NCBI GenBank assembly: GCA_903895515.1
Contig: CAITUB010000226.1
Location: 1 to 19,737 of the forward strand
Length of the DNA: 19,737 nucleotides
Direction: 5' to 3'
Source of the DNA: an uncultured Acidimicrobium sp.
GTDB taxonomy: Bacteria > Actinomycetota > Acidimicrobiia > Acidimicrobiales > Ilumatobacteraceae
In this document: piece by piece, positions 1 to 6,573 of the stretch
How positions within the stretch are numbered: the first letter of the stretch is position 1
Layout of the letters: each line of letters begins with the position of its first letter
Notes under the pieces: model-generated
The model's database searches: none
What the model was told of the DNA's origin: nothing
What the model saw: only the letters and a program-made list of their open reading frames with translations
Position numbers and translations under genes: made by a program

Positions 1-648
1 GCCAGGCTTTTGCATGTTCGGTGCAGTCAGGTCTGGAATGCGACCAGTTTTTGCAAACGACCACAACCACTCAGGCTTCACCAATACTTCAGGTGCAAGC
101 TTGAGCATTGCTTTCAGGTTGACCTTCTCCGGAATCCATGGACTACCCCAGTCGCGACCATTTGAGAATGACCAGTCAAGCGTGACAATGAGCCCAGTTG
201 CACCAGCAGCACGAGCGCGCTCCATGCGTTGCACCAACGTGTCTTTGTCGCCACACCAATACATCTGAAACAGCGTCTGGGTGTTCACTGCAGCAACTTC
301 TTCAACCGACTTGCTGGCAAATGAACTGAGCCCCATCGGAATGCCACGATTTTGTGCAGCACGCGCAATAGCAACTTCACCTTGGGGGTGTACTGCTTGA
401 ACGCCAGTTGGCGAAATAATGACCGGCATCGACAACTGCTGACCCATCACGCTTACTGCCATGTCGCGTTGACCGGAGAGGCCTGCGATATGCGGAGCGA
501 AGCCCAGTTGGTCAAATGAATCCAGGTTGTCGCGCGACGACAGACCCTTTTCAGAACCTGCAACAAGTGCGCCATACACCGACTTCGGCAAGCGCTTTTG
601 CGCCCTGCGCTGCGCCTCGGCGACTGTTTCGAACCATGCATTTGCCAT
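1..648 (-). CDS. mftD: MftD-type FMN-dependent alpha-hydroxy-acid dehydrogenase (3' end beyond window)
   Basis: The first 216 codons are visible, reading off the left edge without a stop. The start MANAWFETVAEAQRRAQKRL, then SVYGALVAGSEKG, SPTGVQAVHPQGEVA, GLSSFASKSVEEVA and TLDWSFSNGRDWGSP match the pattern I know for MftD, the flavoprotein of the mycofactocin pathway. In that pathway it oxidatively deaminates the AHDP intermediate to pre-mycofactocin. The fold is the FMN-dependent TIM barrel of glycolate oxidase and lactate dehydrogenases; the visible part includes the FMN-binding PTG segment and the FQMYW strand. The ATG at 648 is preceded by AGGA with 7 nt spacing, a good ribosome site. 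Catalytic His/Arg residues lie in the missing C-terminal half. No other mft gene is in the window; if the operon exists it lies to the left. A related lactate-dehydrogenase-like paralogue is the main alternative. Confidence 0.85.
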   Translation of the reverse strand, partial: MANAWFETVAEAQRRAQKRLPKSVYGALVAGSEKGLSSRDNLDSFDQLGFAPHIAGLSGQRDMAVSVMGQQLSMPVIISPTGVQAVHPQGEVAIARAAQNRGIPMGLSSFASKSVEEVAAVNTQTLFQMYWCGDKDTLVQRMERARAAGATGLIVTLDWSFSNGRDWGSPWIPEKVNLKAMLKLAPEVLVKPEWLWSFAKTGRIPDLTAPNMQKPG

Positions 649-682
649 GCGTGCATCCTATTTGAGGCGAGCAATAACTCAG

Positions 683-694
683 TAAGCCGGCTTA
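683..694. promoter_or_regulatory. 12-bp perfect palindrome upstream of mftD
   Basis: TAAGCCGGCTTA is a perfect palindrome covering the stop codon of the upstream gene (692-694) and ending 34 bp before the mftD start. It could be an operator, as TetR-type regulators such as MftR bind palindromes, or a short stem. It has no loop and no following T-run, so it is not a convincing terminator. It may be chance. Confidence 0.25.
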
Positions 695-3250
695 GTCTCG
701 GCGCAGAATATGGGTGAGTACTCCGTCTTTATAGGTGATTTCGTAATTGCTCGCAACTGCTCCACTGCAGGACGTTTTGTAGGTCAGCAAGGTTCTTGCG
801 CCGTCGAATACCCCTACTTTGAATAAGTAGTCACTGGTGCAAATTGGCATGGTTGACAGTGCCGATTCATTTTCTGCATTCTGAAATTCGCTAAACGAAG
901 GAGTCACTTTGTACGCAGCAGGGTCGGTGGAAATTGTTGCCGAGGAAGCAGTAACCACGAGAGGCGCCTTCGTAACGGTGAGTTCAATTTTTGCACCCGT
1001 AATTGCCGAATCATGACTGTCAGTTTTGTCAACCTCTGCCGAGAGAGAACATGTGCCTACCCCAACGACATGCACGGTTCCGGTGAGCTGCGCAACACTG
1101 CACACCTTTTCATTATTCGAGTAGTAACGAACGGTTCCACTTCCAACTGATGGCTTCGCTGCAGCAACAAGGAAATCTGGCGCTCCGTACATTTTAGAAA
1201 TTGGTGTACTCACCTCAAACGCAATGGTTCTTATTCGCGGAATCGTTGTTGATGAAGTAGTCGTTGGAGGTTCGGTTGTTACCGTCGTTGTCGGCGCAAC
1301 CGTTGTCGGCGGAACGGTGGTAGAAGGTTCCGTTGTTGTAGTCGACGTCGTTGTAGATGTGGTCGTCGTCGTCGTGGTCGTGGTTGTTGTTGTACTTGTC
1401 GATTCGGGGACAGTCGTTGTTGTTGTCGTTGTTGTAGTAGTTGAACTAGTTGGCGCTGACGAAGTCGTGGTTGGCTCAACAGTTGGTGCAACTGCACGAG
1501 TTGGCAATTGAATCGTTGAATCAATCGGATTCAGCAGATCACCAGTTGGGCCTTTTGCTTTGGTGTTCGTTGGAACCAGATCGTTCACGAAATTCGTATC
1601 CAACTTCACTCCACCAATGTTCGCAACATCTGTAGTCCACGAACCCGCGACTGTCTGCGAATACAGCGTGTTCACCGCTTCGCCCTTGTGTAGTTTCGCC
1701 GCAACATTTCCGTTCAACACCATTGCACCCTGTGCATTCAGTACCGAAAAGACTGGTAATGGATTTTCAATGCGTCGAGCACCACGAGTTGACGCATCAT
1801 CGTCTGAAAACGTTGTAGTAATTCGAATTTGTTGACCAGCACTCAGCGAGATGGTTGCTGATTGCGGTCCATTAGTGATCAGCACTTGTGCGGTGCCATC
1901 TGCCGACAGCATTTGTCCAGTCATGGTTGTTGAAGAGCCACTACTTTGCACGGAAATATCGAAATACGCAGTCGACGTGTACACAATTCCTGCAACGCCA
2001 GTTCTATTCACCGAAATGGTAAAGGGTCCTTTGGTTCTGTCCCCAACGGCAGTGAAATGCAGTGGTCGCGAATCTGCATACGTCATGGGAACATAGGCAA
2101 CTGCACCCTGCCCCGCTCCACCCACAAAGTTGTGTATCGCAAATTTTGACTGTGCAACAGACTTCGGGTCACGCGTATCAACCGAGCCGAATTGACTGGT
2201 TATTTTCACGCCAGATGGAACATTGCTATTGCCCTTTTGCGTAGCAATGACTGAATACGTTGATCCTTTGATACCGCGAGTTCCGCCAAGTGAAACATTG
2301 AACGGGCCTTTACGAACAGACATTTCCGTCAGATCTAATGTGCCTGCGCCAGTTCCTGTCCAGGCTGGGTCTGCCGCAGATGGGTTTACACCAGCACCTC
2401 TATATGTCCACGACTCATTGGCTGTATTAATCACTACTTTGCGAATTTCGTTCGGGTAGTTGTTGTCGTATACATAGATGTTGCGGAAGTTGCCATCCTT
2501 AGTTACAGCAATAGGAGTTACCGAGTGCCCACCGGCAGCCGAGTACATACCCATGGTGTATCCAACTTTGTTCTTTAACCCAGTTACCAACTGTGCTGAA
2601 AGTTCTGATGGAGAGAGCTTGCGATATTTCTGTGTGTTTTCGGCAACCGTTGGTGCAACTTGCGTAGCCCACCAATAACCAATTTGTTTAGCAACTGATG
2701 GCTGCGATAACTGAATGGTTGCTGCCGCACCGTTCGGTCGAGAATCCAGACTGTCGTAAAACCGCTGAGATAAAACCGAAAGACCTTCGCATCGACCAGT
2801 TGCCATTGCCGCATTCAATTGATCTGCTACAGCCTGTGCCCCAGGAAGGATCACACATGTACCTGAATTTGGGTCTACACACACTGCACTAGATCCAAAC
2901 AGTGCGGCCATGGTGGATGCGTCAATTCGGTCGTTCGTTGGTTCTCCCGCATAGTTCGCAAAAGCGAATCCGTCATTTGCAGATCTAAATGCTTGATCTG
3001 AACCCAGTAACTCTTTCGACGACGCGCCTAATTCCTGTGAGACCTTTCCGAAAAATCTGACCGATTGTGCCGAAGAAAGCCCGTTACGCCCCGCAATGGT
3101 TGACTTCGGAGTTCCTGCTTTTCCCTTTACAGCATCAACAGATATCGGTTGGCTGATGCTAGAGGTGTGATTGTGGTTGTACACCGACAGTGCAACACAC
3201 GCACCAACAAATACAAGGCCACATGCGGCTACAACCTGGCGCTTCCGCAT
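692..3250 (-). CDS. Exported protein: putative papain-like cysteine hydrolase domain, Thr-rich linker, MBG-like C-terminal domain
   Basis: 852 aa from ATG 3250. An ATG-free upstream extension to 3292 is possible, but 3250 has AGGA 8 nt upstream and sits 10 bp after the previous stop. Residues 1-24 are a signal peptide or anchor (MRKRQ, then a hydrophobic core); VGAC at 15-18 is a weak lipobox. Residues about 90-300 align with the secreted protein at 4483-5337: GFAFANY, a C-x7-C pair (C124, C132), GRCEG (C154), YWWATQ, GGHSVTPI (H242) and VYDNNYPN (D262). The Cys, His, Asp order and spacing suggest a papain-like hydrolase or transglutaminase, though I cannot name the family. Residues 300-580 are beta-type sequence of unknown role, 580-673 an almost pure Thr/Ser/Pro linker, and 674-852 an MBG-like pair of repeats shared with the neighbour 3261-4271. 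It is probably the second gene of an operon with that neighbour. Function is inferred from fold pattern only. Confidence 0.8.
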   Translation of the reverse strand: MRKRQVVAACGLVFVGACVALSVYNHNHTSSISQPISVDAVKGKAGTPKSTIAGRNGLSSAQSVRFFGKVSQELGASSKELLGSDQAFRSANDGFAFANYAGEPTNDRIDASTMAALFGSSAVCVDPNSGTCVILPGAQAVADQLNAAMATGRCEGLSVLSQRFYDSLDSRPNGAAATIQLSQPSVAKQIGYWWATQVAPTVAENTQKYRKLSPSELSAQLVTGLKNKVGYTMGMYSAAGGHSVTPIAVTKDGNFRNIYVYDNNYPNEIRKVVINTANESWTYRGAGVNPSAADPAWTGTGAGTLDLTEMSVRKGPFNVSLGGTRGIKGSTYSVIATQKGNSNVPSGVKITSQFGSVDTRDPKSVAQSKFAIHNFVGGAGQGAVAYVPMTYADSRPLHFTAVGDRTKGPFTISVNRTGVAGIVYTSTAYFDISVQSSGSSTTMTGQMLSADGTAQVLITNGPQSATISLSAGQQIRITTTFSDDDASTRGARRIENPLPVFSVLNAQGAMVLNGNVAAKLHKGEAVNTLYSQTVAGSWTTDVANIGGVKLDTNFVNDLVPTNTKAKGPTGDLLNPIDSTIQLPTRAVAPTVEPTTTSSAPTSSTTTTTTTTTTVPESTSTTTTTTTTTTTTSTTTSTTTTEPSTTVPPTTVAPTTTVTTEPPTTTSSTTIPRIRTIAFEVSTPISKMYGAPDFLVAAAKPSVGSGTVRYYSNNEKVCSVAQLTGTVHVVGVGTCSLSAEVDKTDSHDSAITGAKIELTVTKAPLVVTASSATISTDPAAYKVTPSFSEFQNAENESALSTMPICTSDYLFKVGVFDGARTLLTYKTSCSGAVASNYEITYKDGVLTHILRRD
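1240..1490 (-). repeat. Trinucleotide (ACN)n tract encoding the Thr-rich linker
   Basis: On the coding strand this is a run of ACA/ACG/ACT/ACC codons with scattered Ser, Pro, Glu and Val, densest at about 1330-1450. It encodes the extended, probably O-glycosylated or wall-spanning linker of the 852-aa protein. The opposite strand reads as an open Val-rich frame, which is a by-product. Such tracts can change length by slippage in steps of three, altering linker length without breaking the frame. Confidence 0.8.
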
Positions 3251-3260
3251 AGCCAACTTC

Positions 3261-4271
3261 CTACGACCAGTTTGAAACTGAAAGCACGCCACCGACGTAT
3301 GAAATGTCGTAGTTAGCAGCTACTGCGCCACTGCAGGATGTTGCATACATGCGTCGGCCGACAGAAGAAATGTCGACGCCTCCAGGAATAAGAACCGCAC
3401 ATGTCGGAAGCGTGGTGAGGACGCCCGAGTCGTCACCATTAACGAATACTGCATAAGAGGCAATTACTACGTAGAGCCGCGGTGAGTATGCGATGGAAGC
3501 AGATGAAGCAGTAATGGTGAGCGAAGCCTTATTCACTGTTACTGAAACTGGAACCGATGTGTTCGCTGGGGCAAACGTTCCGCTCGCTGTAATCGCAGCT
3601 GAAATATTGCAACTACCTGCTCCCACAATTGAAACCTGACCACTCGTTGCGCCAATTGTGCAGACGTTCGAATTTGACGATGCATAGGTGATGTCGCCGC
3701 TGCCAATTGATGCAGTTGCTGAAACCGAAAACGGCGAATCGCCATAAGTCTTAGCTTCAAAAGTCGATCCAAATGAAATAGTTCGTGAAATTGAACCTGG
3801 AGCAATCGTTGTCGTAGTCGTCGAGACAAAAGTGCTTGAAGGTGAAAGCACGATCGGTGGTGCTGGAGGCGCAACAACTGATGTTGACGTTGATGACTCA
3901 CCCCCTGCAATCGTGGTCGTCGTTGTTCCCGTTGGTGCAGAACCGCGAACTGGAAGCACCAGCACAGGCAACTTGCCGCCTTTTGCCTTCTTTCCATTGC
4001 CGGAAATAATGCTCGTACTCGACTCCCCACCCAGGGTTGTCGTCGTTACATAGTCACCGCTTGCAACCGTGGTGTCAACGCTTGCAGTTGGTGAGTTGTT
4101 CCGGCTTGCAAACAAAACGACAGGTGTAGACAGGGCAACAATTGACGCGGCACCAATTGCAAGCGCTTTCGCACCTGAAATCTTCTTCTTGTGAAACCAT
4201 GCAAATGCAGCCTTGCGACGCTCCTTCTCTTCAACTTCAACGTCGAAGAGTTCGTTCATGTCGTCATTCAC
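3261..4271 (-). CDS. Membrane-anchored surface protein with Thr-rich linker and MBG-like C-terminal domain
   Basis: 336 aa from GTG 4271; ATG 4259 is an alternative, and neither has a clear ribosome site. Residues 1-33 are acidic then basic and cytoplasmic in character (ERRKAAFAWFHKKK). Residues about 36-56 form one transmembrane helix (ALAIGAASIVALSTPVVLF) with no cleavage site, suggesting type II topology with the C-terminus outside. Residues 60-160 form a low-complexity Thr/Ser/Gly/Pro linker. Residues about 163-336 form two repeats: ISFGSTFEAKTYGDSPFSV, SGQVSIVGAGSCNISA, then KASLTITASSASI and SCSGAVAANYDISY. This tail clearly resembles the C-terminus of the next gene (692-3250), which it precedes by 10 bp. 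MBG/Big-like domains of this kind are usual in bacterial surface proteins. No enzymatic domain is seen; a structural or docking role is inferred. Confidence 0.8.
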   Translation of the reverse strand: MNDDMNELFDVEVEEKERRKAAFAWFHKKKISGAKALAIGAASIVALSTPVVLFASRNNSPTASVDTTVASGDYVTTTTLGGESSTSIISGNGKKAKGGKLPVLVLPVRGSAPTGTTTTTIAGGESSTSTSVVAPPAPPIVLSPSSTFVSTTTTTIAPGSISRTISFGSTFEAKTYGDSPFSVSATASIGSGDITYASSNSNVCTIGATSGQVSIVGAGSCNISAAITASGTFAPANTSVPVSVTVNKASLTITASSASIAYSPRLYVVIASYAVFVNGDDSGVLTTLPTCAVLIPGGVDISSVGRRMYATSCSGAVAANYDISYVGGVLSVSNWS

Positions 4272-4313
4272 ACACAGGGTTTACTTGACGAAATATCACT
4301 TGGACAAACCCAA

Positions 4314-4334
4314 ATCTCTCTTGTATCTCTCTTG
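4314..4334. promoter_or_regulatory. Tandem 10-bp direct repeat with 11-bp period
   Basis: ATCTCTCTTG occurs at 4314-4323 and again at 4325-4334, one helical turn apart. A partial copy, ATCTCTTG, lies at 4435-4442. The pair sits 43 bp upstream of the 3261-4271 gene, next to the palindrome at 4339. The 11-bp period is what a tandem-binding dimer would use, as with OmpR-type regulators, but no regulator is identified. Confidence 0.35.
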
Positions 4335-4338
4335 GAAA

Positions 4339-4350
4339 AGGGATAACCCT
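4339..4350. promoter_or_regulatory. AGGGRTRACCCT palindrome, copy 1
   Basis: AGGGATAACCCT; the palindrome extends to AAGGG-ATAA-CCCTT at 4338-4351. It lies 67 bp upstream of the surface-protein operon start (4271) and 132 bp upstream of the divergent gene at 4483. It matches the copies at 8056 and 9842 in 11 of 12 positions (reverse complement of each). It is a candidate operator for a dimeric regulator. Confidence 0.5.
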
Positions 4351-4431
4351 TAACTTTCTCAAGAGTTCGATGAATGCGCCGATCTCTAAGCAGCACTTCA
4401 CTCGTCTGATGGTTAACAACGTGTGTTGTGT

Positions 4432-4461
4432 GTTATCTCTTGTTGTGTAAGGGATAACATA
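4432..4461. promoter_or_regulatory. Inverted repeat containing a half-conserved AGGGRTRACCCT site
   Basis: GTTATCTCT (4432-4440) and AGGGATAAC (4450-4458) pair in 8 of 9 positions across a 9-nt spacer. The right arm with the next bases, AGGGATAACATA, matches the 12-bp palindrome seen elsewhere in 9 of 12 positions. The 10-mer AAGGGATAAC is identical to that at 4338-4347. It lies 21 bp before the start at 4483, so it overlaps the likely promoter or transcript start. An operator or a leader hairpin are both possible. Confidence 0.4.
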
Positions 4462-4482
4462 TTCATCATGAAGGGAGGCCCT

Positions 4483-5337
4483 ATGAAAAAACGTATTGCT
4501 TTACTCGCAACAACTTGCGTATTGGTTTTCTCATCGCCTGCCTTAGCAATTGGCCAATCGCCACTTCGTGCACAGCCACAGCCTTCTGCAAAATCACAGC
4601 CGGCAAAAAAATCGGCGCGCTCACCACGAATTGTCACTACTTCAGGTTTCAACCCATCGGTAAATGGCTTCTCATTCGCTAATTGGCAAAGCAGTTCGCT
4701 CTCTGAAGAAACCAGCATCTCCTTACTCATTCAACTATTTGGTGAACAATCAATTTGCCAAACAGTGAATATTGACCATTCCTGCACTCCTTTCGTAAAA
4801 GCAAAGGCATTCAGCCAGCAATTCGCCGACACCATTGCATACGGCCGCTGCGAAGGAATGGTCGTTCTTGCAAGCAGTATGTTCGCCGCTGGAAAGTCTG
4901 CAAATGGGTTGAGCAAACAGGAAGCTGACTCGAACATCTTGTATTGGTGGGCCAGTCAAATACTCCCTTCCGTTACTGCTGCAAGTGAGAGCACCAAACA
5001 ACTTGCACCAACGGATCTGCTTCCGCTTATTGCGAGCGGCATTGCAAACGGTTCATCCAGCACGCTCGGGTTGTACTACCAAGGACTTGGGCATACTTTG
5101 CTACCTATCAAGCAGGTTCAAAACGGAAACGTAGTAACCGTGGATGTCTACGACAGCAATACCCCGAACACCACACAACACGTGCTCATTAATACAGCGA
5201 AAAATTCTTGGAGTTACACCGCAGTCGATGCAAGTGGAAATACCGTGATGAATTGGACAGGTATTGGCGCTGGTTCGCTCGATGTCATTGCCATGTCGGC
5301 TCGCCAGCCGCAACCCACTAGTTACTTTGCAGGGTAA
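4483..5337 (+). CDS. Secreted putative papain-like cysteine hydrolase (paralogue of the 692-3250 domain)
   Basis: 284 aa from ATG 4483, chosen because AGGGAGG lies 4 nt upstream and the product starts with a classic signal peptide (MKKRIALLATTC, cleavage likely after ALA at 22). Earlier in-frame starts at 4423 and 4468 would hide it. After a Lys/Pro-rich stretch to about residue 50, residues 55-275 align along their length with the N-terminal domain of the 852-aa protein: GFSFANW, a C-x8-C pair (C92, C101), GRCEGM (C123), YWWASQILPSV, GLGHTLLPI (H204), VDVYDSNTPN (D224), LINTAKNSWSY and WTGIGAGSLD. H-to-D spacing is 20 in both. This suggests a Cys-His-Asp catalytic set. The Thr linker and MBG tail are absent, so this is a free secreted form. 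Substrate unknown; a non-catalytic role is possible. Confidence 0.8.
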   Translation: MKKRIALLATTCVLVFSSPALAIGQSPLRAQPQPSAKSQPAKKSARSPRIVTTSGFNPSVNGFSFANWQSSSLSEETSISLLIQLFGEQSICQTVNIDHSCTPFVKAKAFSQQFADTIAYGRCEGMVVLASSMFAAGKSANGLSKQEADSNILYWWASQILPSVTAASESTKQLAPTDLLPLIASGIANGSSSTLGLYYQGLGHTLLPIKQVQNGNVVTVDVYDSNTPNTTQHVLINTAKNSWSYTAVDASGNTVMNWTGIGAGSLDVIAMSARQPQPTSYFAG

Positions 5338-5342
5338 CTAGT
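5317..5342. terminator. Hairpin across the two convergent stop codons
   Basis: ACTAGTTAC (5317-5325) and GTAACTAGT (5334-5342) form a perfect 9-bp stem with loop TTTGCAGG. The stop codons of the plus gene (5335-5337) and the minus gene (5338-5340) are directly adjacent inside it. The position fits a bidirectional terminator or 3'-end stabiliser. There is no U-run on either side and the stem is AT-rich, so intrinsic termination would be weak. Confidence 0.4.
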
Positions 5343-6573
5343 ACTGCTCTTCGTAGATTGGAAACCTGATCGACATTGTTCTTGCCGATTCAGTTTTTTC
5401 AATTATGAGTAAACCGCCAAAGAGATTAATCATCTTTTCCAGAATGATGACTGGTGGAATCAGCTTGACTTGATTCAAAATCGCTCCATAGGCCGGAGCT
5501 TCATTCATATCTAACCAAACATCACGATGTTTGACGCTGCCTCGGCTGATGGATAAATCCACAAATCCATTCTCGCCTTCGGTTTTTTTCAAGTCAACAA
5601 AAACTTCAAGTTCTTTTGATTCAGTACCAAGAAACGGATGAGCCCACGCATTCAGTAGTGCGCGATAAATCCAGTACAGAACTACTCCTTGGACACGCAC
5701 TCGGTCGAATTCAGGAACCGAATTACTTACATGGATTTTTGCAATCTGCTCGGGATTGAGAGTAAGCGAACAAAATGCAGCATTCAATGCAATTCCCGGC
5801 AGCGAAGCAGTGAAATTGCTGGTTTCATCTGCGCTTTCAGGATAGAAAAGATGCGAAAACTCATTCAAGCTTCGAACACTTGAATCTGCCTTTTTTAGAG
5901 CAGATTTAATTCTTTCCTGGGCTTCAACAAAATGATTTTCAATGTTTGATTTCAGTTTTAACAGTTCGTTCTGAAGTCCTATCACCGACATCGAACCATT
6001 GAAGTCGTGGATAATCTTTTGCAAAATTACCGAATGTGAGCCATATTTTCCTTGAGCTTGGAAATAGCGGAGCGCACCAATAGACATCACAAGCAAGGCA
6101 TCGTCAAAGCCGGAATATTCAAATGGATCAAACGCGCTCTCGATGCAGAGGTATCCCAGAAATATTCCATATCCATCGGATATTTTTCGGCAATAGAGTT
6201 TTGCGCCCTCGCTAATACTGTCTTTGGGTTCAAGGATGTACTCGGAATCCATGTCCTTCCACCCAAAGGATTCAGCAACCGACTTAAAGGTGCCGAAATT
6301 CATGCCCTCTGCAGTGGTGGCTCTCCAGTACTCGTAATCCAAAAACATGGCACTCGACCCATACGTTCCAATAGCTACTGGACTGTTGTCATCAACTCCA
6401 TTTATTGCGGCAACATACACAACACTTCGTGCCCTCGTAAGGTTGCAAACCGATCGTGCGATAGAAAAGGCAATATCTTCAGCAGTAATTGACTTCGAAA
6501 AAACATTCAACACTTCTGCTATTTCAGCCCGAAGGGTGTTCTCGTGTCGCGGGCGGCGGACAATGTCATTCAT
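5338..6573 (-). CDS. GAF-DHp protein with degenerate histidine-kinase ATPase domain
   Basis: 411 aa, soluble. Residues about 15-170 look like a GAF sensor domain. Residues 180-240 hold a DHp helix pair with the H-box QKIIHDFNGSMSVI (H189), then a second helix (ALKKADSSVRSLNEF). Residues about 290-405 follow the HATPase layout but lack its key boxes. An N-box-like ALLNAWAH remains, the DxGxG (G1) motif is replaced by ISRGSV, and the GxGL (G2) loop by KLIPPVIILEKM. The terminal strand pattern GGLLIIEKTESARTMSIRFP is kept. It probably cannot bind ATP normally and may act as a phosphotransferase (ChpT-like in principle) or a phosphatase. The start overlaps the upstream kinase stop by 8 bp, and a G9 run 6 nt before the ATG is its ribosome site, so it is translationally coupled. 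It is last of three minus-strand genes. Confidence 0.75.
   Translation of the reverse strand: MNDIVRRPRHENTLRAEIAEVLNVFSKSITAEDIAFSIARSVCNLTRARSVVYVAAINGVDDNSPVAIGTYGSSAMFLDYEYWRATTAEGMNFGTFKSVAESFGWKDMDSEYILEPKDSISEGAKLYCRKISDGYGIFLGYLCIESAFDPFEYSGFDDALLVMSIGALRYFQAQGKYGSHSVILQKIIHDFNGSMSVIGLQNELLKLKSNIENHFVEAQERIKSALKKADSSVRSLNEFSHLFYPESADETSNFTASLPGIALNAAFCSLTLNPEQIAKIHVSNSVPEFDRVRVQGVVLYWIYRALLNAWAHPFLGTESKELEVFVDLKKTEGENGFVDLSISRGSVKHRDVWLDMNEAPAYGAILNQVKLIPPVIILEKMINLFGGLLIIEKTESARTMSIRFPIYEEQY

Noticed and set aside
1224..1511. Open frame on the plus strand encoding an almost pure Val protein
   Set aside because: It is the antisense reading of the ACN-codon tract for the Thr-rich linker; it has no ribosome site or family resemblance.
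3251..3292. Extended start (3292) for the 852-aa protein
   Set aside because: It would put 14 polar residues before the signal peptide and overlap the previous gene; ATG 3250 has AGGA at proper spacing.
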